64,000 bases of DNA from Strigamia acuminata (Eukaryota > Arthropoda > Chilopoda > Geophilomorpha > Linotaeniidae). The position numbers and the translations under genes were made by a program. The notes beneath the pieces are model-generated. The model was not told the DNA's origin. It saw only the letters and a list, made by a program, of their open reading frames with translations, and did not search any database. The stretch lies in assembly GCA_949358305.1 (NCBI GenBank), contig OX442314.1, positions 40,866,581 through 40,930,580 of the forward strand. Reading direction: 5' to 3'. Within the stretch, counting starts at the first letter, position 1. Every line of letters begins with the position of its first letter. This document shows, piece after piece, positions 1 through 10,535 of the stretch.

Positions 1-409
1 CAGGCTAATAGACGAGATAAAGCTCAGCAAACGCGTTAAATCAATCGGTCTAAAGGCGTTTTCTGGCAATAAAAAAAACGCCAAAACGTTCCTAACCGCT
101 CTATGCGTTTTGCAGCGCCTTACATTGCATTGCAGTTCTTGAGTTTTTTGGTGCCAAGTAGCCATTGTAAAGCTTTATCTTTGGTCTTAAAGCATTCTTC
201 TTCGCGTTACATGTATGTGTTACATATCTGGGCACACTGGGCCGTGTCCAGACCTTTTTAACATCTCGGTAGGAGCTGTGTTACTGACGTTACTGTATGT
301 CGGAATTTTTTTTAACACACAAGCTGTTAGTGCCTTAACCTAACCTTTAACCTTATACTACGTTGTGATGACCTCAAATACACACATTTGAGTGAGCACC
401 ATATTTCCT

Positions 410-515
410 AAATTGTTTAAAAATAAGAATAAATATCATTTTATGTTTTGTTTCAACGAATGTTGAAATAAAACATATTTCACGTATTAAATAAACAACA
501 CAATATTGCTCCAAC
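410..515. repeat. Dispersed ~106-bp repeat, copy 1 of 2
   Basis: Nearly the same sequence occurs at 33999-34108 in the same orientation. Both copies start at AAATTGTTTAAAAATAAG and end at TTGCTCCAACA, with a few substitutions and a small indel. The middle holds a hairpin-forming inverted pair (ATGTTTTGTTTCAAC and GTTGAAATAAAACAT). This looks like a small interspersed element or a fragment of a larger one. No target duplication is evident. Confidence 0.75.
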
Positions 516-554
516 ATGGGGGATTTTGGTTGGGGGAAAATTAAATTCAACTTA

Positions 555-569
555 GGGGGGGGGGGGGGG
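555..569. repeat. G15 homopolymer tract
   Basis: Fifteen consecutive G, flanked within 70 bp by further runs of 5-6 G (TGGGGGA, TGGGGGAA, TGGGGGGTG). The G-runs lie on one strand, so a G-quadruplex is possible. Tract length in an assembly is unreliable. Confidence 0.7.
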
Positions 570-1343
570 AATTAAGCCAAAATGGGGGGTGTTTAAACCG
601 ATACCTATTACATACAAGCGCGTCAAATTTCAATCGAATGCAATGTTGCCTAGAATTGGAAGACCAATAAATCCAACTGGAAAAGGATCAAAACACTGTT
701 GTTATGACCTTTGTAATCGTAATTGTTGGATTTAAAATAGAAAACTCATTATGTAGTCATGGTTAAAGTAACCATGACATTTGGTATACAAATTAATTGT
801 TGCAAAAACAAACAAGAATGTATGATGATGAATAAATGATGTGAAAGTACAATCGCCATTTTCTGTTCTCGAACTTAGAAACAACAAAGGTTACGGGCCC
901 AGCACGCTTCCACTGCGTACAAGTCCACAGTAATACAAGATATGAAAATGTTATGTTTATTCCTTTTCCAAAACCATGCACCCAGTTTAGAAATCAACAA
1001 TTGCAGCAAATTTTAAGTGGTGAACCAAACAAACTCAAACCTAAAAATTGTGTTACTTGTTCAAAATGTCAGCACTAGATAAATTTATGTAGACGTTCAG
1101 ATGGAAAGTGTAATTCTTTGGAACATGTAAAATACTTACATCCGTGAACGGGTACAACACAAGTTCAACTTTGCACTCCGAACAGACAGCAACAGAACAC
1201 CCAACGTGACCACCCTTACTGGACCACAAGAGCTATAATCGCCGTCACCGACATCGTTTCGCAACTCCTGGCACCAGCTACATTTAGAAAGGCTCGTGTG
1301 GCATTAGCGGCTTGGATTATAAACAGCTGATTTTGTTGGGAAA

Positions 1344-1733
1344 ATGGACAAATTGATTGATTACTTTAAGAGCAGAAACATAAGTTCAAATAAACGTTTC
1401 AGACTAGCTATTGGTGGGGAAAATGGACACATTGAGGATTATATAAAATGGGACTTGTTATGGATGGGTTCTCTTCACTTCAGAGAAACAAAAACAAATA
1501 GAAATGCAAAAAGCATAAAATGTGAACACGGGTGGCTCATAACAATGAATGCTTTGCTTCAGTTAAAAGAGTATTTAAGAGAACAGCCATACAATGTTAC
1601 TTTTTTGTTTAAACAAAGGCTTAACCAAGATGTTTTTGAAATTTTTTTTGGCATAATTTCAGAGAATCAAGCGATAATCACTAACATGCTGGACACCAAG
1701 TATCAACCAACTTGTTCATTATGTTATTTGTAG
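1344..1733 (+). pseudogene. P-element/THAP9-like transposase, C-terminal fragment
   Basis: The 129-codon frame carries the C-terminal signature of P-element-type transposases, RLNQDVFEIFFGII, close to the family pattern LNQD-x-LE-x-FFG-x-IR. It follows the usual upstream 'GWL(I/L)T...L' segment (about residues 67-90). The N-terminal THAP domain, the first catalytic Asp region and the GTP-binding insertion are absent, so this is a relic. It ends inside a 31-bp sequence repeated at 1861-1891. A second, separate P-type relic follows at 2120-3440, so two copies are juxtaposed here. Confidence 0.7.
1671..1701 (+). repeat. 31-bp direct repeat, first copy (second at 1861-1891)
   Basis: GCGATAATCACTAACATGCT and the following GGACACCAAG recur 190 bp downstream with one substitution. 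The intervening DNA is unrelated to transposase coding sequence, as expected if a segment was inserted or duplicated within the P-type relic. Confidence 0.7.
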
Positions 1734-1860
1734 TATTATTTCACATGTCTAGAGATCTCCCTTAAGGAGTGATTTATGCGCTTAACGCATATTAAAATTA
1801 AACAATTCCCCGTGTCTTAATTTACATTAACTAAACATGTAAAACCTTTCAGCGAATTAA

Positions 1861-1891
1861 GCGATGATCACTAACATGCTGGACACCAAGT
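1861..1891 (+). repeat. 31-bp direct repeat, second copy
   Basis: Second copy of the 1671-1701 repeat. The sequence after it (TGACGCC...) differs from that after the first copy and leads into the zinc-ribbon-like segment. Confidence 0.7.
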
Positions 1892-2000
1892 GACGCCAAA
1901 GCAGTAAGAATTCCCGAGGAGCGGAATCTTCCGCCTCAAAAAGAAGCAAGAGCGGGCCCGCAACGACATCGCACAGGGAATCCCACAGGGTCGGCTAGTC

Positions 2001-2240
2001 ATGTCAACCGACGAGGCTTGCTGTCCATTTTGTTCGGGAACAGGGTGCGCAGTTGGAGCCGCCATAGAGGCTCACGCAGTAGTGTGTCCCAACTGTGGCG
2101 GTCACAAAAAGCGCCCAAGACGGCAGTATGGAATCCAGAGTTGATGCCGTATGTCGTCAAGGGAGTAGCCACATTGACACTGCGGGCCTGGGCGACCTGC
2201 GACCCGTGTCAACTCATCCATAACCAGTTAGGAAAGGCGA
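2001..2240 (+). pseudogene. Zinc-ribbon-like segment, copy 1 (frame-shifted)
   Basis: From the ATG at 2001 one frame reads CPFCSGTGC, then HAVVCPNCGGHKK. After ~2120 a second frame continues with WNPELMPYVVKG and RAWATCDPC. The same order (CPLCTGCG, HAVVCVNCHGSKR, WN..VPFVVKGL, RNWATCRACG) is unbroken at 22649-23083. The spaced CxxC pairs suggest a double zinc ribbon. I do not recognise the family. A frame change near 2110 indicates decay. It runs directly into P-type transposase sequence, which may be fusion, splicing lost on decay, or accidental juxtaposition. Confidence 0.55.
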
Positions 2241-3440
2241 TTTTCGTCGACACTAGGTTTCTAGGACTCATGGACACCCCGGATGGCACCAGCACGATTA
2301 CCTGGACGCGAGAGGATGTCCGTCGTTTAGCTGCCGAAACGATCGCTTTGAAGGGGTACATGTTATCTTGTAATTCTACTAAACCAGTTAACATGGTTTA
2401 TTTACTGAAGCAATGGCTAACTGAATTAAATAAGATTGGCTTCAGGGTTGTTTCTATGGTGTGTGATCAGGGCCCAACTAATAGAGTGTTAATTCAAAAG
2501 CATTTTAATGTCACAGTAAGCAAACCGTACTTTGAATATGCTGATCAGAAAAAGTGTTTTGTACTTTGATGTACCCCACCTCGCAAAATCCATCAGAAAT
2601 AATTTAAACAAATATGATTTTGAAGTTGATGGTGTGATTGTTTCATGGAAAAACATTGCAAATGTACAAGCATTTGATGCAGAAAAAATGACTGGGTTCA
2701 AACTTGCTCCGAAATTAACCCAGAAGCATGTCAAATTACCAGGTTTTGCAAAGCAAAATGTAAAAAACAGCGATGCAAACTTTCAGTCACAGTGTGTACG
2801 CAGCTATAATAGTGTACACGACAATGAACAGGTTACCTCCGGAAGCAATTCATACTGCTTTATTTATTAAAAGAATGGATCAGTTATTCAATGCTTGTAA
2901 TTCATGAGGCAGTAAGCACAAAAAAATGTTTAAACGTGCTCTGAGCAATTCAACTGACCACAACATTAAATTGTTTCATGAGACAATCAAATCATTTGAG
3001 TCCATAAAAATAATTGGTTGTAAAAGTAAATCACTTCCCTGCATCTCTGGATAGATCCTCACTCTAAATTCCATATTGCAATTATGGGATTACTTGAAAA
3101 ATGTTGGTTTAAGTTATTTAATGACTTACAGACTGAATCAAGACTGTTTGGAAAATAGTTTTTTTGTAATTAGAAATCGTGGTGGTTTTCAGAATCATCC
3201 AGATTCACAGAAATTCCAATTTTCTCTTTGAAAAGTCATCATTACTTCACTTTTTACCTCCAATGGTAGAAGTAATCGCCAAGCGGATTTCGACAAATTT
3301 CTTTTGTGAATAGCAGAACTTGCTCAATTAAGAAGTAATACGGGTTCACTGTGCAAAAAGCAAACGTTTAACCAAGAAATCAACAATTCAATTGAAAATG
3401 ATGAAAATGATGAAAGTCCAAACATGACCGATTCATCAAA
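2120..3440 (+). pseudogene. P-element/THAP9-like transposase, decayed, several frames
   Basis: In order I can read: the catalytic-region motif GFRVVSMVCDQGPTNR (~2437-2490), then in another frame YFDVPHLAKSIRNNL (~2564-2610), typical of the GTP-binding insertion of P/THAP9 transposases. Next come LPPEAIHTALFIKRMDQLFN (~2833-2895) and, further on, RLNQDCLENSFFVIRNRGGF (~3130-3195), the C-terminal signature. Each block sits in a different frame with stops between, so the copy is dead. No THAP domain is visible upstream; the zinc-ribbon-like segment stands in that position. Confidence 0.75.
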
Positions 3441-3556
3441 TTTTGTTTGAATACGTATTACGCACGTATAAGTTGACCCCTCCAATTAGAGGTCTGAATT
3501 TCGGAATAAATTGGGCGGCTTAAACACGGGGATATACGGTACATCCTTTCGACCCA

Positions 3557-3739
3557 CCATTGATTCGACAGTTGGACGAAGACAGTTGTGGGCCAACAAT
3601 TCTTTATTTTATTCAACGTTACCTCATAGATCGAGATTTGATGTTGCCGGCATTGCCGTATGATTTAACAATGCGTTTTGCCCTAGAGATAATTAAAGAC
3701 CATCTGATCCCATTCGAACTTGAACCTCCGAACAATTAA
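3557..3739 (+). pseudogene. C48/Ulp1-like cysteine protease, C-terminal fragment
   Basis: A 60-codon frame ends in TAA at 3737-3739 and contains RQLDEDSCGPTILYFIQRYL. The Gln-x-Asp-x-x-Ser-Cys-Gly core matches the oxyanion Gln and nucleophile Cys region of Ulp1/adenain-type proteases, followed by a helical tail rich in Leu and Ile. The His-Trp and Asp parts are missing here, but a His-Trp...Asp part is present at the second locus (25690-26530). Such proteases are common cargo of eukaryotic DNA transposons. Confidence 0.5.
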
Positions 3740-3828
3740 AATCGACCAACTGAAGGAAAATGGATTCAAAGGAACAACGAATTATTGTTTAATTGTGTAA
3801 AACATAATTTTTTTTATTTTAACACTTA

Positions 3829-4411
3829 CAAGGGGAGAGCACTAATAAGCTATTTTAGATTTCGTCATATTTCTGGCCAAATAATGTCTAAAGTGAGCTG
3901 AACAATTACCTAAAATTATAAGTCTCCATAGTCAGCTGATTAACTGTGGTAATTACTCCAAATCTGTACTCTTTTTGAGCCCTAGTAGACATTTTGAGTG
4001 AAAAGGCTCATGTAGGGATATGGTTAACAACTGGTTGCTGAGCAACAACTCCTGGAAAATAGTTCTGGAGCACTAATCCAGAACTATTTTTTCTGGACTT
4101 GTTTTCTGGTCACATGATCACATCCAGGAATTTTAATGACATCATTTCCACTTCCTGTAATGGATGCCTCCATGAACTTTGCTTGTTGGTAAGATTAAAA
4201 ACAATAATTACAGTTCTGTAAATGTGATTTAATATAATTTAATCTCTTGTGTAGATTCAAAGGTGCTCACTACTATTACATCATTTCCAATTTCTACAAA
4301 ATGGCTGCCTCCACAAGTAAACAAGACAGGTTTGTTTATATATTTTTTCATTTATTTATTATCTCACTCTTTCATACATTTTATTTTATTACAGTTTAAC
4401 TACAGTAGTCA
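3829..4411 (+). repeat. Left terminal inverted repeat of the pogo-type element
   Basis: Reverse complement of about 6474-7056. It contains a small inner palindrome (AGTTCTGGAGCACTAATCC followed by AGAACT) and, unusually, the first transposase exon, intron 1 and the 5' edge of exon 2. Confidence 0.85.
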
Positions 4412-6132
4412 CATCAAATATGAATATTTTAAATGTGTTAGAAATAGTAAAGAAGAAATGTTTAATTCAGGAACCACATCTATTAGAATCACAATCACCA
4501 TCAACTGTAGATTATCAAGCTGCAGACATTTTATTTGATAGATTATCAGATATGTTGGCAGATTTCTGTGTAATTGAAGATTTTGAAGTAGTAGAATGTA
4601 ATTAAATTGTGTAATGTATGTAATAAATATATACTAAAATTTGAACTTTCCTTAATTTAGCCTCCTCTACTTCTACAGTTGAAAATGTACACAAATCAGA
4701 AGTGAGGACTAGCACAGATTGTGACTTCTCCAATTCAGATAGTAGTGAAGATCAAGATAAATCAAGTTTAAGTCGTGTTGTTTTACCTATGAAGCGAAAA
4801 TTGGAGATAATTGATCTGGCCAATCAACATCCCTTATGGAAATTGAAAACTTTACAGAAGTATGGTGCTAAAGAATTGAATTCACTGCAAACATTGACTA
4901 GATGGAAAAAACAACTTGATGGACAAAATTGGCGAAAACAATTACATGATATTGATGAATATGTTCTGGAAAAATTTAATGCTGCGCGTAGAGAATTTAA
5001 AATTGTGAAAACAAATGACTTAAGACAATGGGCAATGGAAAAATGTTATGAACTAGATGATCTAAAACGTGTATTTTCTGCGAGTCGTAAATGGGCAATT
5101 AACTTTAAGAAAAGGTATCGTCTATCTAGCCGCAAAATTACACGATTTGTCAATAAGCGTGAAGTTTTGTCAGTTACAGAGATTTTAAATAATGCAAAGC
5201 AATTTCAAGATAAAATTAAGGAAATCTCGAAGAATTATTTGCCTGAATTAATTCTAAATACTGATCAATGCGGTTTTAATTACGAGATCATTCCTAAAAG
5301 GACAATCTCATACATCGGTGAAAAAGACACCCAAGGATTTGCTCAATCACCGACTAATAAAATGACTCACAGTTATACTGTCCAATATATCATTAATTCT
5401 GCAGGGGATGTTGTTGGCGACGTATATCTTTGTCTCCAGGAACCATCTGGCACACTTGGACCACTGGTGCAAAAAAAATTACTAAATACGCCAGTCCCTA
5501 ATGTTGTCATAACAAGTAGCAAATCTGGAAAATTATCTAGTAGACTGTATGAATATTTTCTAAATTCCTGTGTTCTCACAAATATTAATTCAGATTTTCT
5601 GTTAATTGTTGACTCTTGGGCAGGTCAAACATCTTCTGAATCATATGATAGAATTTTTGGCAAAAAAAATAATAGACCAGAATGTAATGTCCAATTTATT
5701 CCAGAAAAATGTACAAAATACTGCCAGCCATTAGATACCACTTTCCATTTACAACTAAAATTTCTTGTAAAGTGTATTGTTACGGCACTAGAAGTTTTTG
5801 AAGGAAGTCACAACGTTCATCCAGACGATAATTGGACATCTAGGGCAGGAATTGTGAGATTACAATCACTTGCTCATCATCAATTAAGTGCGCCAATTTT
5901 CAAACCAATGATCAGATATTCGTGGTTTTCATCTAAATTGATTGCAAACAAAAATGAGTTCCAAACAGTTAAACAGATCTGTTTTACTTTTGAAGATGAT
6001 GATTTGTTTTTGTGCAGCAAGATGGCTTGTACAGGAATGAGATTTATTAGATGTGCCCAATGCCGAAAAACACTATGTTTAAATTGTTTGTATTTTGATT
6101 ATCATGTAATGGACTGTTCTCTGACTGTTTAG
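4301..6132 (+). CDS. pogo-type DDD transposase, three exons
   Basis: I infer exons 4301-4329, 4395-4597 and 4661-6132: donors ACAG|GTTTGT and AAT|GTAATT, acceptors ATTACAG| and TTTAG|, with phases joining to 567 aa. Seen: a basic N-terminal third with a CENP-B/pogo-like helix-turn-helix (KWAINFKKRYRLSSRKITRF). A catalytic core follows with three acidic stations: LILNTDQCGF, LLIVDSWAGQ and YCQPLDTTFH, the DDD spacing of Tigger/pogo proteins. The C-terminus is a Cys/His cluster (CSKMACTG, CAQCRKTLCLNCLYFDYHV) that probably binds zinc. The large exon alone would start at a GTG, so upstream exons are needed for an ATG start. It acts in the nucleus, cutting and joining the element's TIRs. No internal stop is visible, so it may be functional. 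Confidence 0.75.
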
Positions 6133-6134
6133 AT

Positions 6135-6206
6135 TTGTTTCATATTGTTTCATATTGTTTCATATTGTTTCATATTGTTTCATATTGTTTCATATTGTTT
6201 CATATT
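6135..6206 (+). repeat. 10-bp tandem repeat (TTTCATATTG), about 7 copies
   Basis: Begins 3 bp after the transposase stop codon. Seven CATATT cores at exact 10-bp spacing, probably within the 3' UTR. AATAAAA-type signals follow at 6219-6235. Confidence 0.85.
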
Positions 6207-6473
6207 CAAAAGAATATAAAATTTAAAATAAAAAATGTTGTTTTTCCCATTGATATAAAATGTGCATACAGTATAAAAATATTAAATACACATTACAACT
6301 AAAAAATATACTCACGAAGTAATAAAGTATAGCAAATATATTTTTAATACACAATTATCATGAGGGCTTATATGAAATCAATTATTATTACCTGATTTTA
6401 ATTTCTAAACTTTTAATATTTTGCAAAGCCTAGCTGAAACTAATAACTACAATTTATAATCTGTACATGATGC

Positions 6474-7056
6474 TGACTATTGTAGTTAAACTGTAATAAA
6501 ATAAAATGTATGAATGAGTGAGATAATAAATAAATGAAAAAATATATAAACAAACCTGTCTTGTTTACTTGTGGAGGCAGCCATTTTGTAGAAATTGGAA
6601 ATGATGTAATAGTAGTGAGCACCTTTGAATCTACACAAGAGATTAAATTATATTAAATCACATTTACAGAACTGTAATTATTGTTTTTAATCTTACCAAC
6701 AAGCAAAGTTCATGGAGGCATCCATTACAGGAAGTGGAAATGATGTCATTAAAATTCCTGGATGTGATCATGTGACCAGAAAACAAGTCCAGAAAAAATA
6801 GTTCTGGATTAGTGCTCCAGAACTATTTTCCAGGAGTTGTTGCTCAGCAACCAGTTGTTAACCATATCCCTACATGAGCCTTTTCACTCAAAATGTCTAC
6901 TAGGGCTCAAAAAGAGTACAGATTTGGAGTAATTACCACAGTTAATCAGCTGACTATGGAGACTTATAATTTTAGGTAATTGTTCAGCTCACTTTAGACA
7001 TTATTTGGCCAGAAATATGACGAAATCTAAAATAGCTTATTAGTGCTCTCCCCTTG
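6474..7056 (-). repeat. Right terminal inverted repeat of the pogo-type element
   Basis: Inverted copy of 3829-4411. On the minus strand it carries the same ATG, exon 1 and GT donor as the left arm, so any promoter in the arm would also fire inward from this end, antisense to the transposase. Confidence 0.85.
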
Positions 7057-7059
7057 TTA

Positions 7060-7329
7060 GTGTATAAGCTAAACATAATACTGCAGGAGCAATCACATTT
7101 TTAACTGAGCGCCATCTATTGATGGCTTTAGGAACTAAAAAGTTAACTTTGAAAATGTTTAATGGCCTCACATGGCCCCATGTAGATAAAAATACAGGAT
7201 TACCAAATGAAAATTATGTGTTGTGAGTTAACTCCAGTGTTTGTGTGTGTATGTGTGTGTGGCTCAAGGAGACAGACACTTATTTGAAGAAAATTGTGTT
7301 AATAGTGCTGCTCTTCATTTCGCTTCACC
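7060..7329. other. Non-coding flank of the pogo element
   Basis: No gene seen. Contains a short imperfect GT microsatellite (about 7239-7262) and otherwise unremarkable sequence. Confidence 0.6.
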
Positions 7330-8340
7330 GCTTTGTGATTGCTTTATCGACGGCGGTTTCATCGCCCTCCATTACTATTTACATGGACGCGTGGGTCAGT
7401 GATGCCCATAGGCCGTCCTAAATTGTTCTTCACCCTTCCTTCACCATCTATAGAGGTTCCACTCCTCCTTCTTCGGTTTGGTGGACATACTGCTCCCTTG
7501 TCAGGTAACATCGCTTCGCTAGGCGCGGGTGAGGCCCATGGCCAGTGTGGCTCGTCGACGCAAGGGACAGCTATGGATAAGTGCCGAAGGTAGGCACCGT
7601 TTTGTTGGGTGACCGGCAGCCCAGTGAACATCTTGTTCGGTGACGGCAGAGTTCCATGTTTTGGTTATCTTGAATTTTTGCCTTGACGTTTTCAAGGCGA
7701 AAATATTGTGAGCCGTCACTGAACCCCTCGCGCCCTGGACCCATGGACTGCGACCGGTCACTTGACCATAGTTCGAATTCTTTTTTCTCCCTGGTTTTTG
7801 GGAAATTCAACACATTCACAAAAACTGTTTTCCTCCTTTCACTGCCTGGCAGGATCCCAACCTGGTTTCGCGCTCTGGCAAAACATTTCCGCTTTTTAGT
7901 GGGACGGTCAGTAGTATACACTCCTTATCTTGGATCTTCGCCTTGACGTTTTCATAACGATCAAAGCGAAGCATCTTCAACCTCATTCGAAACTCAACGG
8001 CCTCCCATCTTTCTCCATTTAATCCCTGTTGGGGCGATGTTTCCTCGCATTTCAGCGGGACTGTCTGGTTAGAATACTTTCCTTATCCTGTATTTTTGCC
8101 TTTACGTTTTCAAGGTACTAAAAAGCGGAAATAACGGTCGGAACGGATGTCTTCTTTGTCTTGTATTTTCGCCTTGACGTTTTCGCGATTAGATCAAGCG
8201 AGATAATTCGAACCTTAAGGCCTCCCTCTCCGGGACTTGACCACCAAATTCTAGAACTTCAATTAGCCTTTCTTTAAAGGCCCAGGAAACCCTCACTACC
8301 CACATCTTTCAAATCCTGGATCTTGGCTTCTGTCATCATG
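7330..8340 (-). pseudogene. Decayed polyubiquitin-like tandem array
   Basis: On the minus strand the ubiquitin signature ENVKAKIQDKE or a close variant occurs five times, at about 8338-8322, 8185-8158, 8113-8086, 7954-7927 and 7694-7667. Examples are ENVKAKIQDKECI, LENVKAKIQDKESI and RENVKAKIQDKEDIRSD. Spacing varies (~75-260 bp, against 228 for true polyubiquitin), the sequence between blocks is frame-shifted, and stops interrupt every unit. Residues before each core (for example FVNVLNFPK and FEL) are faintly ubiquitin-like. I read this as a polyubiquitin or tandem ubiquitin-like gene that has lost function. A strongly diverged but live gene is unlikely given the stops. Confidence 0.6.
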
Positions 8341-9317
8341 TATTTGTTATTTATGTAATTAGTAATGTGCTTTATGTCTTAGCAAATTTGGTAAATTTAT
8401 TGAGTACTGGCTGGGTTGGTCGAGGCAGGATACGTCTGTAAGGCATAGTGGCCCACATGCGGTGTCCATTGCATGATTGATCGGTAGGTGTCGATGACAT
8501 GCTGCACCTTTGTGGATGTATAAAAGAGATTCTGTTTTATTATTATTTCTAAATCACCTGTAGTGCGAAAACCAAATTTGGAGAAAATTGAAAGAGAAAA
8601 GCAAAATGGATGTTTTCAACTCTGCAGTCAACAGACAACAAAGCTGTTCTGTGATTAGCTAAATAATTGAGAGCTTTGTTTAATGCAAGACTGAAAATGC
8701 CTTTGTTTGTCCTTTTTTTTATGTAGGCATCTTTGCTGCTGAGCTCAGAAATAACAGAGCCCAGAAAAAAAACTAAGCAACAAATAATTTCACAGTGACC
8801 ACGCGTTGACCGATAGGCCCGAATTATCGTCTGAGTTTTTCTGTGAATTTGTCAATTTTACCGTTCAATTAAGCCTTTGGTTGCGGCTCCTGAGAAATAT
8901 AACCCGCAAGACGATTGGGAAACATATATCCTGCAAATAGAATGCGTTTTCTCGTGCCAAATTCATGGATCTCGCTCGTCCGAAGAAGCCGACGGAATTG
9001 ACATACAAGCAATTGACCGACTTAAGTATGATGTTTCAGAGAACGGAGAGGTTGTGAAAGAAAAAGGTATGTCATTGCAGGGGCACTGTGTCGACGACGA
9101 AGAGAAAGCTGGTTGGATCACGCAACGATCACGACGACTGAAGCGACCAGCATTCGGACAATGTCCGTGTACGGTTAGACATAACCAACAAACGCATGCG
9201 CAGAACTAATCATTTTTGAAACGCTGGATACAATGGAAACACTAATTCTGACCGACGAGATAATTGAAGAGTGAGGTCCTATCAATCACAAGTGGACTAC
9301 ACTTTTAATTCAATTTA
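8341..9317. other. No gene recognised
   Basis: AT-rich. One 110-codon plus frame (8877-9209) begins at a TTG, has no recognised motif and is not supported as a gene. It could be remnant gag-like coding sequence of the LINE that follows. Confidence 0.5.
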
Positions 9318-10366
9318 AAATGCTTACAAATAAATGTGGGCAGGGGGCGGATTGCCACGCCCCTAGCCAGGGACCTGATGTTCAAGAACAACATAGAAAT
9401 TGCGTTTATTCAGGAACCTTACATCGGCGCAGTGGAGATGGGCCTCCAATGCCGTCAGTTTGGTTGGACACTCACCTCCAAGTCAATTCTCTGGATCAAT
9501 AATCCCGACCTCCAGGTCACCAACATTACAACAGTCAATGACGACAACTTAGTGGCAGTGTCTATTACAAGAGGCAACCACCAGTTTTGCGTATCCTCGG
9601 TGTACTTTCCTTCCGACACACCAATCGATCATCACCTAGTGGCCGTTACGAGACTCCTACGAAGCTATCCTGGTAAGGTGGCTGTTGTGGGGGACTTTAA
9701 TGCACGAAACGAACTATGGGGTGATAGTCTCTCGGACATGAGAAGCAGACTGGTGTTTGACTACATGTCAACACACGACCTTTCAATAGGTAGTAAATGA
9801 GAATTCGCCTCCGACTTACTCTACGATTAATGGCCAAAGCTGCATTGACCTAGCTATCTGTTCAACAGGACTCATTATTACTAACTGGGAGGTGCTCACG
9901 GAGGAGTCCCTCAGTGATCACTCCCACATCAGCTTCACTCTTTCCATGGAGACCCATGAAAACGAGATCCAGAGAGAAAGTATCTACAACTGGAGAAGAA
10001 CAAATTGGCGACAGTTTAAGCAAGAGCTATGTCGGAAGCGTGACTATCTGGAGGGTTTACACTTGGAAACGGCAGAGGATGTCCATATCAGCTGCCAGAA
10101 ATTCCAAGATGTTGTTCTTAGATATTTTCAACAGAATACCCCGCTACTCCGCTAGGAAGATCTAACAGGATGTCTAGACCCTGGTGGAGCCGAGATTTGT
10201 GGACCCGTCGATTTATGGTGCGGTGACTGCGTCGGAATTACCAGCGTGCCCGCGGAATAGAACGCGAAGAGTTATATGTCACCTACAATCGAGCTCGAAC
10301 AGAATATAAAGAGTGTATTTCCCAGGCAAAGGCCATCTCCTGGGATAATTTTGTAAGGGAGAACTA
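9318..10366 (+). pseudogene. LINE (R1/Jockey-like) endonuclease domain, truncated
   Basis: An apurinic-type endonuclease is legible across three frames. First CLQINVGRGRIATPLARD then IAFIQEPYIGA (catalytic Glu), then VAVVGDFNARNELWG (Asp/Asn), then after a frame change ESLSDHSHISF (the SDH motif). A linker follows with RPWWSRDLWTRR and a Tyr/Arg-rich stretch (YNRARTEYKECISQAK). Sequence resemblance ends near 10366, before any reverse transcriptase motif, so the element is cut in the linker. Stops at 9798 and 10153 confirm it is inactive. The arrangement (Q-N-x-G-R start, QEPY) suits the R1/LOA/Jockey side of non-LTR elements. Confidence 0.8.
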
Positions 10367-10535
10367 AACTTGCAATCCCTTTTCCCGCTAAACCGCTAAA
10401 ACAACAGGCGAACAATTACAAACACAAATTCCATCTAATACGTGTAGTTGAAGTTGAAGTTGACCAGTTGTCCGGTGAGCATAAGTTCAAAACAATCTAT
10501 CAAACATTTGTATAAATTCTCTTGCCATCTCATAT

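Larger units (their letters stand above)
1..1343. other. Non-coding stretch with a dispersed repeat and a G-run
   Basis: I see no convincing gene here. The only open frame of any length (793-981, minus) has no recognisable motif. The stretch contains one copy of a dispersed ~106-bp repeat (410-515), a run of 15 G (555-569), and AT-rich sequence. It is bounded on the right by a transposase fragment. Confidence 0.6.
3829..7056 (+). mobile_element. pogo-type DNA transposon with ~583-bp TIRs
   Basis: The ends read CAAGGGGAGAGC... and ...GCTCTCCCCTTG, flanked by TTA on both sides (3826-3828 and 7057-7059). TIRs run 3829 to about 4411 and about 6474 to 7056 and look nearly identical by eye. Between them lies a single plus-strand transposase gene (exons 4301-6132). 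Total length is 3228 bp. The match of the two TIRs and the open transposase suggest a recent, possibly still mobile copy. A TTA duplication differs from the TA expected for pogo/Tc1-mariner. Confidence 0.85.

Noticed and set aside
4263-4538. 91-codon ORF in the left TIR and its 60-codon mirror at 6440-6622
   Set aside because: They lie in another frame from the inferred exon 1 and cross the predicted intron; the spliced model explains the sequence better.
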